The notes under the pieces: generated by a model
The model's input: the letters and a program-made list of their open reading frames with translations, nothing else
Database searches by the model: none
What the model was told of the DNA's origin: nothing
Made by a program: the position numbers and the translations under genes
Part shown: one piece after another, positions 27,431 to 37,348 of the stretch
Layout: each line of letters begins with the position of its first letter
Numbering within the stretch: the stretch's first letter is position 1
NCBI RefSeq assembly: GCF_001757995.1
Contig: NZ_LXLV01000066.1
Span: 62,001 to 126,000 of the forward strand
Reading direction: 5' to 3'
Source: Bacillus mycoides
GTDB lineage: Bacteria > Bacillota > Bacilli > Bacillales > Bacillaceae_G
DNA length: 64,000 nt

Positions 27431-28528
27431 ATGAATGCTAGATTAGAAAATTTAATGCAATGGCTAAAAGAAAAAAATGTAGAAGCTGCCTTCTTAACTT
27501 CTACACCAAACGTTTTCTACATGACGAACTTCCACTGTGAACCACATGAAAGACTACTTGGTATGTTTGTATTCCAAGAAAAAGAGCCTATTTTAATTTG
27601 TCCTAAAATGGAAGAAGGTCAAGCACGTAACGCTGGCTGGGCACATGAAATTATCGGATTTACTGATACTGACAGACCATGGGATATGATTGCAAAAGCA
27701 ATTAAAGATCGTGGTATTGATGCAAATGCAGTTGCAATTGAAAAAGAACATTTAAACGTAGAGCGTTACGAAGAATTAACAAAATTATTCCCAAATGCAG
27801 CTTTCAAATCAGCTGAAGAGAAAGTTCGCGAGCTTCGCTTAATTAAAGACGAAAAAGAACTTTCTATTTTACGTGAAGCAGCTAAAATGGCAGACTATGC
27901 TGTTGAAGTTGGTGTAAATGCAATTAAAGAAAATCGTAGCGAGCTAGAAGTATTAGCAATTATTGAGCATGAATTAAAAACAAAAGGCATCCATAAAATG
28001 TCATTCGATACGATGGTATTAGCAGGTGCAAACTCTGCTCTTCCACACGGTATTCCAGGCGCAAACAAAATGAAACGCGGCGATTTCGTACTATTTGATT
28101 TAGGTGTAATCATTGAAGGTTATTGCTCTGACATTACACGTACAGTAGCATTTGGTGATATTTCTGAAGAACAAACTCGTATTTACAACACTGTACTTGC
28201 TGGACAACTACAAGCAGTTGAAGCATGTAAACCAGGCGTTACATTTGGTGCAATTGACAACGCTGCTCGCTCTGTTATTGCAGATGCAGGTTACGGAGAC
28301 TTCTTCCCACACCGCCTTGGTCACGGACTTGGAATTAGCGTACACGAATATCCAGATGTAAAAGAAGGCAACGAGTCTCTATTAAGAGAAGGTATGGTCT
28401 TCACAATCGAGCCAGGTATTTACGTACCAAACGTAGGTGGCGTTCGTATTGAAGATGATATTTACATCACAAAAGACGGATCAGAAATTTTAACGAAGTT
28501 CCCGAAAGAATTACAATTTGTGAAATAA
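27431..28528 (+). CDS. pepQ: M24 family Xaa-Pro peptidase
   Basis: Cytosolic aminopeptidase P/prolidase-type enzyme, 365 residues, that cleaves the bond before proline. N-terminal creatinase-like domain (1 to about 130) and a pita-bread catalytic domain with the five metal ligands: Asp in FDLGVIIEG, Asp in CSDITRTVAFG, His in GHGLGISVHEYP, Glu in FTIEPGIYVP and Glu in RIEDDIYIT. GGGGGT lies upstream of ATG. The last base of its TAA stop is the first base of an inserted bcr1-like repeat. Confidence 0.92.
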   Translation: MNARLENLMQWLKEKNVEAAFLTSTPNVFYMTNFHCEPHERLLGMFVFQEKEPILICPKMEEGQARNAGWAHEIIGFTDTDRPWDMIAKAIKDRGIDANAVAIEKEHLNVERYEELTKLFPNAAFKSAEEKVRELRLIKDEKELSILREAAKMADYAVEVGVNAIKENRSELEVLAIIEHELKTKGIHKMSFDTMVLAGANSALPHGIPGANKMKRGDFVLFDLGVIIEGYCSDITRTVAFGDISEEQTRIYNTVLAGQLQAVEACKPGVTFGAIDNAARSVIADAGYGDFFPHRLGHGLGISVHEYPDVKEGNESLLREGMVFTIEPGIYVPNVGGVRIEDDIYITKDGSEILTKFPKELQFVK

Positions 28529-28684
28529 TAAAGTGAAACTTTAATCAGTGGGGGTTTTGTTCATCCCCCACTGATTATTAGTTGAACCAATCGGGCGTTT
28601 ACGGGCAGTTGATCTCCCACCTAACTTCTTTGCTCCAGCCGAATTTTGAGGTGGGAGTCTTACTGCCCGTTAATGCGGGATAAA
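28528..28684 (+). mobile_element. bcr1-like repeat, intact copy after pepQ
   Basis: 157 bases bounded by ATAAA at both ends. Hairpin I (AATCAGTGGGGG/CCCCCACTGATT) is perfect. The left outer arm of hairpin II differs from the 24638 copy (GGGCGTTTACGGGCAGT), so the stem is less regular. It abuts the pepQ stop codon. Confidence 0.8.
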
Positions 28685-28710
28685 AAAGGTAGCGTGATTG
28701 CTACCTTTTT
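28683..28710. terminator. Bidirectional terminator
   Basis: AAAAAGGTAGC pairs with GCTACCTTTTT. It sits between the repeat after pepQ and the converging lipoprotein gene. Confidence 0.82.
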
Positions 28711-29067
28711 CTATTTCTCTACAATCATTTGTGCTGGGTAACTTTCAAGTATTTTAGAAGACCATACTTTTATTTTATTTCCTGTTTCTAACTGCTTATA
28801 TGCTCTTTTATCATTCAAACTCAAAATTATATCCGACGGAACCTCTTTATTTATTTGTTGTTCCATATAATTTTGCAATTCTACTTTTGTTTTAAAAGTT
28901 TTATCACTGTCAAAAAATATTGTGCCATTTCTCAATATTACATACCCTTCTTTAGGTTCTTCTTTTACTCCTACTTGCTCTACAGGTTTCGTAGTACAGG
29001 CTGATAATATTATTAGAAACACACCTGAAAATAAAATACTAATGAAGAAGAACATGGCTTTCCCCAT
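28711..29067 (-). CDS. DUF3221-type lipoprotein
   Basis: 118-residue secreted lipoprotein. Signal peptide MGKAMFFFISILFSGVFLII with lipobox LSAC, so the mature protein starts at that Cys and is anchored to the outer membrane face. The C-terminal part (ILSLNDKRAYKQLETGNKIKVW followed by ESYPAQ) resembles DUF3221/YobA proteins, an OB-like fold of unknown role. GGGAGG precedes the ATG. Confidence 0.75.
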   Translation of the reverse strand: MGKAMFFFISILFSGVFLIILSACTTKPVEQVGVKEEPKEGYVILRNGTIFFDSDKTFKTKVELQNYMEQQINKEVPSDIILSLNDKRAYKQLETGNKIKVWSSKILESYPAQMIVEK

Positions 29068-29172
29068 AACGCTTCCTCCCACATCGAGTCATTCAAAAGA
29101 AATTATTTCTTGTCTATTTCTTCCACACATTATACTATTAATATACAGAATCTTCTAAAATAGGAGGTTTAT

Positions 29173-30000
29173 ATGTTACAACAACAGTTAGAAGAAATTC
29201 GTAATAATAATTACATAATCAACAACACACTTCATATTGATTCATTAAGTTCAAGTATGCTTCAACATATCGGTGTTACCGATAGCTATTTAAGAGACAA
29301 ACTCATTTACTCTACTTTTTATCATCTAATCAAGAAGGACTATATTTCACACACCCACTTACAAAAACTATTATCAGAAAGCATCAGTGAAAACTATTTA
29401 TTCTATAAAATTCATGCAGATGACGATGACGCTGTATTTACCCGTGCATTTACAACATTATTAATCGCCCTCATTATAGATGCGGATACAAATCATAATT
29501 TCTTATCACAGACTGATATTTCAAATGTAAAAGATAAATTAATTCTATATATGAACAAAGAGCATGACTTACGAGGCTATGTCCAAGAACGTGGCTGGGC
29601 ACATAGTGTCGCTCATGCTTCAGATACATTTGAAGCGCTTGTTAATAATCCTAAACTAGGAGCTTCACATTACGAAGAAATACTAACAACTTTATTAAAT
29701 AAAGTTTGTGTCCATTCCATCTATTACAAGTATGAAGAAGATGAACGTATCGTTTGTCCAATTGTCGTAATGCTGCAAAATGGCCTAGAGGAAGAAGTAC
29801 TCATATTAGCCCTTCGTGATTTAGTAGCTCAATTACAAATCCAAAAATCAATACTACATATTGAATCATACGAATTTCTATACGGAAATATAAAATCTTT
29901 CTTACGCAGCTTATTTTTCAGATTACGTACAATGTCTATATGTAAAGAAACTGAATGCGAAATTGAAAAGTTACTACAGGGGCTCCGCCAATATTATTAA
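29173..30000 (+). CDS. DUF2785 domain protein
   Basis: 275-residue, mainly helical cytosolic protein. The segment LRGYVQERGWAHSVAHASDT is the signature of the DUF2785 family, with HEAT-like helices around it. Function unknown. It stands alone behind AGGAGG and ends at a bidirectional hairpin. Confidence 0.8.
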   Translation: MLQQQLEEIRNNNYIINNTLHIDSLSSSMLQHIGVTDSYLRDKLIYSTFYHLIKKDYISHTHLQKLLSESISENYLFYKIHADDDDAVFTRAFTTLLIALIIDADTNHNFLSQTDISNVKDKLILYMNKEHDLRGYVQERGWAHSVAHASDTFEALVNNPKLGASHYEEILTTLLNKVCVHSIYYKYEEDERIVCPIVVMLQNGLEEEVLILALRDLVAQLQIQKSILHIESYEFLYGNIKSFLRSLFFRLRTMSICKETECEIEKLLQGLRQYY

Positions 30001-30002
30001 AA

Positions 30003-30030
30003 AAGAAGGCCCTTTAAAAAGTGCCTTCTT
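30003..30030. terminator. Bidirectional terminator after DUF2785 gene
   Basis: AAGAAGGC pairs with GCCTTCTT, with A-rich and T-rich flanks. Confidence 0.75.
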
Positions 30031-30220
30031 CTATTTCACTAATATTTAATTGAAATTTCACGATCCAGACTGAGAAAAGGTGGACAAGAAGCGCAAACGC
30101 CATACATGCTCCGCTTAAAAAAGTTAATATAGGATGCGAATACACGTGCCCTAAACCATAGGATATCACCACGAAAAACATTGTTATGTAAATATAAATT
30201 GCTCCATGTATTTGCCTCAT
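30014..30220 (-). CDS. Two-helix small membrane protein (68 aa)
   Basis: Starts MRQIHGAIYIYITMFFVVIS behind a perfect AAAGGAGG. Two membrane helices (about 5-25 and 32-55), then a short acidic tail ISEIEEGTF. Its stop overlaps the terminator shared with the DUF2785 gene. Unrecognised. Confidence 0.68.
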   Translation of the reverse strand: MRQIHGAIYIYITMFFVVISYGLGHVYSHPILTFLSGACMAFALLVHLFSVWIVKFQLNISEIEEGTF

Positions 30221-30283
30221 ATAAACCTCCTTTTCATATAGTATAACATAAATTTTCTGATTATTCACATTAATAGACTGTGA

Positions 30284-30534
30284 TCAATATTTCTCAACTG
30301 TTACACCTCTAACAGCTGCTTTAATATATGGTGCTCCTTGTAAACTTTGTAAATCCTCTGTTTTTCCAGTTACGACTACACCGTATATTGGCAAGTCTTT
30401 TGGTTTGGTGTTTTTCATCTCATTATAGTTTGCCCTAAAATGTTCTTAAAATCCCCCTTTATTTTCACTTAAAGGTATCCAAACACAGCTTTTGATTTCT
30501 CTATTAATAATGTTTCAAACGTATCATGGCTCAT
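30284..30534 (-). pseudogene. Anti-sigma regulator remnant (Sigma_reg_C-like)
   Basis: A ribosome site (GGAGAG) and start MSHDTFETLL are present. The homologous frame then continues in another phase as INREIKSCVWIPLSENKGGF, meets a TAA, and resumes as EHFRANYNEMKNTKPKDL and PIYGVVVTGKTEDLQSLQ up to RGVTVEKY. This C-terminal pattern is that of Bacillus sigma-factor regulatory proteins. The intact family member has a membrane anchor and N-terminal domain that are missing here. One frameshift, one stop and a large deletion mark it as dead. No sigma factor gene is adjacent. Confidence 0.6.
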
Positions 30535-30610
30535 CCGGCTCTCCTTTCTATATACTCAACGTTTGAGAGTGTAAAATATATACAACTTTTCTAAAAAAAC
30601 TTTTCATAAT

Positions 30611-30637
30611 AAAAAGCACATCCATTTTGATGTGCTC
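30611..30637 (-). terminator. Terminator of the GNAT/DUF6176 unit
   Basis: AAAAGCACATC pairs with GATGTGCT; a T5 tract follows on the minus strand. Confidence 0.78.
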
Positions 30638-30657
30638 CTCTCAAAAATACCATTCTA

Positions 30658-31002
30658 TTATTTCATTACTTCTTTCACAACATCTTGAATCATAACGACT
30701 TCCGTCTTCATATCGACAGCCGGACCATCCTCATCAATACATTCATACCAAAACTCTAAATGCTTTTTATCAATTTCATGATGAGAATTTTCGACAAGAG
30801 TACCACCTTCCCCTTGCACAGAATACCAATATAAGTACTCTTCTCCATCTCTTATTTCCCGGAAAATTGTCTCTACATACATCTTTTCGTCGTTTAATGT
30901 CAAAAGTACTTCTTTCATATTGTCATTAAGAAGCTGCATCCATTCATCTACACGATGACTTTTACCATGCTTTACTTTGAATCTGGTTAATTCTACGTTC
31001 AT
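30658..31002 (-). CDS. DUF6176-like protein
   Basis: 114-residue soluble protein, probably a ferredoxin-like (dimeric alpha-beta barrel) fold. Conserved-looking segments are VELTRFKVKHGKSHRVDEWM, EKMYVETIFRE and EYLYWYSVQGEGG. I believe it belongs to DUF6176. It is two bases downstream of the GNAT gene, last of a run of four same-strand genes. Confidence 0.68.
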   Translation of the reverse strand: MNVELTRFKVKHGKSHRVDEWMQLLNDNMKEVLLTLNDEKMYVETIFREIRDGEEYLYWYSVQGEGGTLVENSHHEIDKKHLEFWYECIDEDGPAVDMKTEVVMIQDVVKEVMK

Positions 31003-31004
31003 TT

Positions 31005-31799
31005 TTATTCCCCCGTCCTCTTGCGTACAAATAAGCTATATTCTACTGGATTATGAAAACTTAATTTACTAGCTAATTTTTGCGAAGGAATATTGTCTAT
31101 ATTACAATCCCAACACGGTGTAATATCGTTTTTTATACAATGTTCAATGAAACATGTTGCAACAATTTGAGCTAACCCTTTCCCTTGATGTGCTTCATGT
31201 GTTGCAATATCTATTTCTGCAAAACTATTCCCGCTAAATATTGAGACGCATTCGGCTATAATTATCCCATCTTGTTCTATACAAAATCCGAAGCCATTAT
31301 TCAAAAACACTTCGTTTGATCCCCAATACTCTTTGTAATAACCCATTGTAAATTCATTACTTCGTTCTATATCTCTTCTATCAATACGTTTAATTTCATA
31401 TGTATTTTTGTTTAATTCTATTTTTCTATCTTCAAAAACGTCTCTTTGAAATTGAAATGTCATTCGCGGGATGTTCCGAAATACATTACTAAAACGCTCT
31501 TCAATTATCATTTCCCACTCTTTACTCGAAGTGAACAGTGTAAATCGTTTCTCTGTTTTTTCAATAGCTGTTGTTATATATGAAAATAAATCTTCGTTAT
31601 AACTTTCGTCATGAGTGTCACCGAATAAATAATAAATGCCATTAGCTGTGACGATTAGCCCTGCTGTTAATTGTTCGTTTACAAAAACCTCACCATCTAT
31701 CATTTGATCACATACCGCATAAGCAAAAGTTGTTGTTCTTATATTCCCTTCTAAAATCAGAAGAATTTTTCCATACTCAGCTACAGATAATTCCCTCAT
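31005..31799 (-). CDS. GNAT family N-acetyltransferase
   Basis: 264 residues. The C-terminal half (about 125-250) is a GNAT domain with AEIDIATHEAHQGKGLAQIVA, the acetyl-CoA pyrophosphate loop, and a final strand NPVEYSLFVR. The N-terminal half is a second, degenerate GNAT-like domain seen in double-domain acetyltransferases. ATG overlaps the cupin stop. Substrate unknown. Confidence 0.8.
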   Translation of the reverse strand: MRELSVAEYGKILLILEGNIRTTTFAYAVCDQMIDGEVFVNEQLTAGLIVTANGIYYLFGDTHDESYNEDLFSYITTAIEKTEKRFTLFTSSKEWEMIIEERFSNVFRNIPRMTFQFQRDVFEDRKIELNKNTYEIKRIDRRDIERSNEFTMGYYKEYWGSNEVFLNNGFGFCIEQDGIIIAECVSIFSGNSFAEIDIATHEAHQGKGLAQIVATCFIEHCIKNDITPCWDCNIDNIPSQKLASKLSFHNPVEYSLFVRKRTGE

Positions 31800-32128
31800 A
31801 ATTGCTCCACTATGATCGTATCAGCTTCTATATTTTCAAAACAAAGATTTACCGTTCTCTTTAATGCTCTCGTTCTATGAATAGTACATGCTGGAATTAA
31901 AATTGAATCATTCGGCTTTAAAACCGCCGTCTCTCCATCTTGAAAATCAATAAGTAATTCCCCCTCTAATACAATGAATAATTCGTCCGAATTAGAATGA
32001 TAGTGCCAATTATATTCGCCAGTAAATACTGCAATTCGTAAGCAATGACTATTCACATTTGAAACGACGAAGTTTTTATGTTGATCTTGAATATCCTTTG
32101 TTAATTCTATTAAGTTCACAGTTTCCAT
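31796..32128 (-). CDS. Cupin domain protein
   Basis: 109-residue single-domain cupin starting METVNLIELTK. Metal-site motif 1 is visible as YNWHYHSNSDELFIVLEG, with two His and one Glu, and motif 2 as PNDSILIPACTIHRT. This suggests a small beta-barrel metal enzyme or sugar/ligand sensor. The start was chosen by homology-like length and a GAAAGGATGAG site. The longer open frame upstream overlaps the next gene in another phase and is not used. Confidence 0.72.
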   Translation of the reverse strand: METVNLIELTKDIQDQHKNFVVSNVNSHCLRIAVFTGEYNWHYHSNSDELFIVLEGELLIDFQDGETAVLKPNDSILIPACTIHRTRALKRTVNLCFENIEADTIIVEQL

Positions 32129-32174
32129 CTTTCGTCTCATCCTTTCATTAGTCGTTCTTCTGAAAAAAACTAAC

Positions 32175-32597
32175 TTAGTCTCCACCACCTCCGCAATCTC
32201 CTCCACCATCACTTGAGCCGCTACAATCATTGCTACTGTAGTCACCGAATCCACTTGATGAGCTTGAAGCGTATGACGATTTTTTGCTTCTTTTTCCATC
32301 TTTTTTACTTTCATGACTAGGCCACACTTTATCAAATAATATAAAAAATAAGACTAACTCTATTGCGACAAGGATATATCCTAAAACATTCTCAATAATA
32401 TTGGGGGTTATCCCAAAACTGTAAAACACCCCACCTGAATAAAGACACAAAATTACATACAGGGCCATACAAATATATCGAAATGTTTTTTCCATAATAA
32501 GAGCTACTTTTTTTGAAATGGGTATGTTCTGTTCCTGTTTTTTCTTTATATATTTTTGTTTCCTAACTTGCCTTTTCTTCCTATTTTTGCTCCCCAT
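32175..32597 (-). CDS. Membrane protein with Ser/Gly/Cys-rich tail
   Basis: 140 residues: a strongly basic N-terminus (NRKKRQVRKQKYIKKK), two membrane helices (about 40-62 and 68-90), then a low-complexity tail of Ser, Gly, Asp and two Cys ending in GGGDCGGGGD. Tails of this type occur in several small Bacillus membrane proteins of unknown role. GAGGGG precedes the ATG. Confidence 0.65.
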   Translation of the reverse strand: MGSKNRKKRQVRKQKYIKKKQEQNIPISKKVALIMEKTFRYICMALYVILCLYSGGVFYSFGITPNIIENVLGYILVAIELVLFFILFDKVWPSHESKKDGKRSKKSSYASSSSSGFGDYSSNDCSGSSDGGGDCGGGGD

Positions 32598-32776
32598 CGA
32601 ATCCCCTCTACCGGCTTTTATTTTCCGTTTAATTCCAAATTATCACAAAAATATACATTATAACAAGCAATATCTCTCGTAAAGTTTCATTTACTTTTTG
32701 TAAAGTTTTATTTACTTTTTACCTAAAAATGGATATAATAAATGTAACAAATTTACAAAAAGGAGACTTTGTATAT

Positions 32777-32992
32777 TTGATTAAAAATAAAGTGAAACAA
32801 TTCCGCGTCGTTAGAGACATCACTCAAGAGCAATTAGCTTCCTCTGTTCAAATCACTAGACAATCCCTCATCGCTATCGAGAAGAATAAATACAACCCAA
32901 GTTTAGAATTGGCATTGAAATTATGTGAGTTTTTCGGCTGTAAAGTGGAGGATTTATTTCAATTAGATAAAACTGGGGAGGAAAAAGAATGA
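32777..32992 (+). CDS. XRE family regulator (YozG/YvaO-like)
   Basis: 71-residue protein that is little more than an HTH: KQFRVVRDITQEQLASSVQITRQSL... then EFFGCKVEDLFQL, the tail typical of small Cro-like repressors paired with a membrane protein. I choose TTG at 32777, with AAAGGAGA eight to ten bases upstream. An ATG 16 codons earlier has no ribosome site. It overlaps the next gene (ATGA). Confidence 0.8.
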   Translation: MIKNKVKQFRVVRDITQEQLASSVQITRQSLIAIEKNKYNPSLELALKLCEFFGCKVEDLFQLDKTGEEKE

Positions 32993-33414
32993 AAAATACT
33001 TTTAATCAAGAGTTCATTTCGCATCTTACCATTTTATTGTTAGGTTCAACTTTTCTTTATTTCAATAGTAATGATGAAGAAAAGATTAGTTCTGTCCTTC
33101 TTTTCGCTGGCGTATACATACTCTTAGCCTTGATACTATTTGTAGTGAAACGAATATTCTTTAAGAAAAAAAAGAACGAGTCCGAGAAATATCCATTACC
33201 TGAGATTGATGAAAGAATCGAGAAGATGAGTTTAAAACTTATGGCGCAAATTTTCGGTCTCTCTCATTTAATCGGTTCTGCGATACTATTTATTTTATAT
33301 ATCACTGACAAAAATTCGATGATACGAGTTGAGTATGCCTTGTATTACTTGTTCGGCATTCTTTTCTTTACAATGATGTTCGGATTGAGAATTGTAAAGA
33401 AACTAGACAATTAA
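32989..33414 (+). CDS. Four-helix membrane protein paired with XRE regulator
   Basis: 141 residues with four hydrophobic helices (about 10-28, 34-56, 82-103, 112-133) and a charged cytosolic loop (KKKKNESEKYPLPEIDERIEKM). The start overlaps the stop of the HTH gene, and such two-gene units usually have the repressor control the membrane protein. Similar to DUF2178/DUF3796-type proteins in layout, but I cannot place it. Confidence 0.7.
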   Translation: MKNTFNQEFISHLTILLLGSTFLYFNSNDEEKISSVLLFAGVYILLALILFVVKRIFFKKKKNESEKYPLPEIDERIEKMSLKLMAQIFGLSHLIGSAILFILYITDKNSMIRVEYALYYLFGILFFTMMFGLRIVKKLDN

Positions 33415-33424
33415 TCCAAATAAA

Positions 33425-33452
33425 AAGCCCCTCCTTACAAAAGGAGGGGCTT
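33425..33452. terminator. Bidirectional terminator between the XRE unit and ald
   Basis: AAGCCCCTCCTT is perfectly inverted as AAGGAGGGGCTT around four bases. Confidence 0.85.
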
Positions 33453-33465
33453 ACATGTATATCTA

Positions 33466-34599
33466 TTATGATAAAGCAGGAGCTTTTTCAAGTAGCTCTT
33501 TTGCATCAGCGTATTGTAAGCCGTGCGCTTCTGCAACTGCTTCGAATGTTACATATCCATCTAATGTGTTAATACCTTTTAATAATGCAGTGTTGCCTAG
33601 GCAAGCTTCTTTGTAGCCTTTGTTAGCAATTTGTACTGCATATGGTACTGTTACGTTTGTTAATGCAAGAGTTGATGTACGTGGAACCGCACCTGGCATG
33701 TTTGCAACTGCGTAATGAACAACACCATATTTTTCGTAAGTTGGGTTATCATGAGTTGTAATACGGTCAGTTGTTTCGAAAATACCACCTTGGTCAATCG
33801 CGATATCTACAACGACAGAACCTGGTTCCATTGATTGAATCATTTCTTCAGTTACAAGTTTTGGCGCTTTTGCACCTGGGATTAATACTGCACCGATTAC
33901 AAGATCAGATTCTTTTACAGCTTCTGCAATGTTGTATGGATTAGACATTAACGTTTTTACTTGGTTTCCAAAAATGTCATCTAATTGACGAAGACGTTCT
34001 GCACTTAAGTCGATGATTGTTACATCTGCACCTAAACCTACTGCAATTTTCGCTGCGTTTGTACCAGCTTGACCACCGCCGATAATTGTTACTTTACCGC
34101 GTTTAACCCCTGGAACACCTGCAAGTAAAATACCTTTTCCGCCTTTGTTTTTCTCAAGGAACTGTGCACCGATTTGCGCAGACATACGACCAGCTACTTC
34201 ACTCATTGGTGCAAGTAATGGTAAAGAACGATTGTCTAATTGTACTGTTTCGTATGCAATTGATACCACTTTGTTATCAATTAATGCTTTTGTTAATTCT
34301 GGTTCTGGAGCTAAGTGTAAGTATGTGAATAAAATTAAACCTTCGCGGAAATAACCGTATTCACTTGCAACTGGCTCTTTTACCTTCATAACCATATCTT
34401 GATTCCATGCTTCTTCAGCAGTTTCAACAAGTTTCGCACCAGCTTGTACGTATTCTTCATCTGTAAAGCCTGATCCTATACCTGCTCCTTTTTGAACAAA
34501 AACTTCATGACCATTTTGTACTAAATGTACAGCTCCCGCTGGCGTCATTGCCACACGGTTTTCATTGTTTTTAATTTCTGTTGGAATACCGATACGCAT
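33466..34599 (-). CDS. ald: Alanine dehydrogenase
   Basis: NAD-dependent oxidative deamination of L-alanine to pyruvate and ammonia, important for growth on alanine and in sporulating cells. 377 residues, starting [20 protein letters not shown]. Substrate-binding Arg15, Lys and His95-type residues are visible ([19 protein letters not shown]), and the Rossmann loop is [10 protein letters not shown]. Catalytic region [15 protein letters not shown] precedes the ATG. Confidence 0.95.
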   Translation of the reverse strand: MRIGIPTEIKNNENRVAMTPAGAVHLVQNGHEVFVQKGAGIGSGFTDEEYVQAGAKLVETAEEAWNQDMVMKVKEPVASEYGYFREGLILFTYLHLAPEPELTKALIDNKVVSIAYETVQLDNRSLPLLAPMSEVAGRMSAQIGAQFLEKNKGGKGILLAGVPGVKRGKVTIIGGGQAGTNAAKIAVGLGADVTIIDLSAERLRQLDDIFGNQVKTLMSNPYNIAEAVKESDLVIGAVLIPGAKAPKLVTEEMIQSMEPGSVVVDIAIDQGGIFETTDRITTHDNPTYEKYGVVHYAVANMPGAVPRTSTLALTNVTVPYAVQIANKGYKEACLGNTALLKGINTLDGYVTFEAVAEAHGLQYADAKELLEKAPALS

Positions 34600-34739
34600 T
34601 ATTAGTTCCCCCTTGAGTTATGAAATGACCCCTGAATCATTTTTTAAAGCGCTTTCTACGCTCTTATATTCTAACATAATATCTCAATATTTGACAAAAA
34701 ATAATACAAGTTTTCCGATAGATTTAATCTTACATGAAA

Positions 34740-34783
34740 GGACAGTATTATCCTTACCTCTCAGTATAAAGGATAAACTGTCC
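34740..34783 (-). terminator. Hairpin after the reductase gene
   Basis: GGACAGT-a-TTATCCTT pairs with AAGGATAA-ACTGTCC (one bulge). It lies between the SDR gene and ald, reading as a terminator of the former. Confidence 0.55.
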
Positions 34784-34812
34784 AATTATTAGAAAGTTCT
34801 TTTTATTCAATT

Positions 34813-35571
34813 CTATCGATGTCTATGAATAACATCAACAGCACCAGTCACTTCAATGATTGTACCGGTGATCATATCGGAATCGTCCTCACATAAAAAC
34901 GAAATGGTTCTTGCGATATCTTCACCTGTTCCAGATCTACCAATTGGTGTGTTACTATCTTTCAGCTCACGCGCTTCTTGAATCGTCGCCTCTTTCATTT
35001 CACCAATTATATCACCAGGACAAACCATATTCGCAGTAATACCGTATTCTGCTTCTTCGTAAGCAACTGTTTTTGTTAACGAAACAAGCCCTACTTTCGC
35101 AGCTGCAAAAGCTGAACGATAAATCCATCCAGGCGCACTATCTGCTCCTTGAAATCCGTAGTTAATAATACGGCCAAAGTTTTGTTTTCTCATAATCGGC
35201 ACGACAAGTTTTAATAAATGAAACACCGCTGTTAAATTACCCTGGATCATTTCATTCCATTCGTCTTCTTCGTAATCGACTAATTTTTTCCTTTCAAATA
35301 CGTAAGGACCAGCATTATTAATTAAGAAGTCAATTTTGCCAAAACGGCTCACCGCTCCTTCTACCATTTTATGTAAATCTTCCTTTTTCGTGACATCAGC
35401 TTGCACGAACTGTAGACGTTCTTCCATATTTTTACATGTTTCTTTCATTGTTTCCATAGCACTTGTATCGCTATGATACGTTACTGTTACTGAATACCCT
35501 TTAGCCAATAACTTTTCTGTTACTTGCTTTCCTAAACCTTTCGTACCGGCTGTAATGAGCGCATGTCTCAC
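34813..35571 (-). CDS. Short-chain dehydrogenase/reductase (YtkK-like)
   Basis: 252-residue SDR with the NAD(P) loop TAGTKGLG (TGxxxGxG variant), NNAG, the catalytic Tyr in YRSAFAAAK (YxxxK type with Ser nearby) and C-terminal PGDIIGEMKEA. GTG start behind AAAGGAGG. Longer frames upstream lack a ribosome site. It resembles B. subtilis YtkK, a FabG-like reductase of unknown substrate. Confidence 0.83.
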   Translation of the reverse strand: MRHALITAGTKGLGKQVTEKLLAKGYSVTVTYHSDTSAMETMKETCKNMEERLQFVQADVTKKEDLHKMVEGAVSRFGKIDFLINNAGPYVFERKKLVDYEEDEWNEMIQGNLTAVFHLLKLVVPIMRKQNFGRIINYGFQGADSAPGWIYRSAFAAAKVGLVSLTKTVAYEEAEYGITANMVCPGDIIGEMKEATIQEARELKDSNTPIGRSGTGEDIARTISFLCEDDSDMITGTIIEVTGAVDVIHRHR

Positions 35572-35750
35572 AAAACTGCCTCCTTTTAAATTGCTATACT
35601 TCATATGTAACAAGTTCTCGCTCCAATTACAACTAAAAAGAATCAAAACAGAGTTTTCAAAATTCTGTAACGTTTTAACAGGCACATTACCATAATTTGT
35701 TTTATAATTAAGTTGTAAACAGTTATAAAAATGATTGGGAGGAATTTACT

Positions 35751-36209
35751 ATGAATAATACATATACAAATATTTTAATTGCGGTGGACGGTTCTAAAGA
35801 AGCAGAAAAAGCCTTTAAAAAAGCAATTCAAGTTGCAAAACGAAACAATGCAACATTAACAATCGCTCATATTGTTGATGTAAAAGCATATTCCGCAGTA
35901 GAGGCGTATAGCCGAGCAATTGCTGAACGTGCAAATCTATTTGCAGAAGACTTATTAGAAGACTACAAAAAAACTGCGCTTGAAGCTGGCCTTGAAAAAA
36001 TTGAAACTGTATTAGAATTCGGTAATCCTAAATCTAAAATTTCAAAAGAAATTGCTCCAAACAATAAAGTGGACTTAATTATGTGTGGTGCAACTGGTTT
36101 AAATGCTGTAGAACGTTTCCTAATTGGTAGCGTCTCTGAACATATTATTCGCTATGCGAAATGCGATGTCCTTGTTGTTCGTGGTGATGAGGAGCAAGGT
36201 GATCTTTAA
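35751..36209 (+). CDS. UspA-type universal stress protein
   Basis: 152 residues with the Usp fold: ILIAVDGSKEAEKAFKKA at the N-terminus and the ATP-binding G-x2-G-x9-G-S/T pattern in MCGATGLNAVERFLIGSVSEH, then VLVVR. It belongs to the ATP-binding class. Single gene behind GGGAGG with a terminator after it. Confidence 0.9.
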   Translation: MNNTYTNILIAVDGSKEAEKAFKKAIQVAKRNNATLTIAHIVDVKAYSAVEAYSRAIAERANLFAEDLLEDYKKTALEAGLEKIETVLEFGNPKSKISKEIAPNNKVDLIMCGATGLNAVERFLIGSVSEHIIRYAKCDVLVVRGDEEQGDL

Positions 36210-36217
36210 TTTATAAT

Positions 36218-36252
36218 AAAAAAACACCAAGTCCACATGGGCTTGGTGTTTT

Positions 36253-36253
<1 letters not shown>
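36218..36253. terminator. Bidirectional terminator after uspA-type gene
   Basis: AAAAACACCAAG is perfectly inverted as CTTGGTGTTTTT. Confidence 0.85.
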
Positions 36254-36978
<725 letters not shown>

Positions 36979-37072
36979 CTTCCATTCCTTTCTCATTTCC
37001 TAACATTACATTAACATACATTTTTTAGAAATAGACGGACAAAATATATGTGTTTAGAAAAGGAGGATTTAT

Positions 37073-37252
37073 ATGGGAGATCATGAACGTATTATTTTAG
37101 ATGTCAACGAGCAAGAGATTGAAATGTTAAATACAATATGCTCACATTTTAAAGAAAAACATGGCGTTGAACTAAGTCATGGTGCGCTGTTTCGAGATTT
37201 AATGGATATTGAGTATATTCGTATCACAGAAGATCGACACAAGTATGATTAA
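37073..37252 (+). CDS. Small uncharacterised protein (59 aa)
   Basis: MGDHERIILDVNEQEIEMLN start behind AAAGGAGG, followed by a predominantly helical sequence rich in Glu/His (CSHFKEKHGVELSHGALFRDLM). The LSHGALFRDLM segment looks like a ribbon-helix-helix-type helix, but this is only an impression. A terminator follows. Confidence 0.65.
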   Translation: MGDHERIILDVNEQEIEMLNTICSHFKEKHGVELSHGALFRDLMDIEYIRITEDRHKYD

Positions 37253-37263
37253 TCAATGAAACT

Positions 37264-37294
37264 TTAAGCCTAGAGCATATTGCTCTAGGCTTAA
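37264..37294 (+). terminator. Terminator after 59-aa gene
   Basis: TTAAGCCTAGAGCA is perfectly inverted as TGCTCTAGGCTTAA (14 bases). Confidence 0.82.
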
Positions 37295-37348
37295 TTAAAT
37301 CCATACGAAAAATGTTATAATTAGGAAAAATATGGAGGATACCAAAAT

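Noticed and set aside
32129-32335. N-terminal extension of the cupin gene
   Set aside because: Open by chance over the out-of-frame Ser/Gly tail of the neighbouring membrane protein; the shorter cupin start fits the family.
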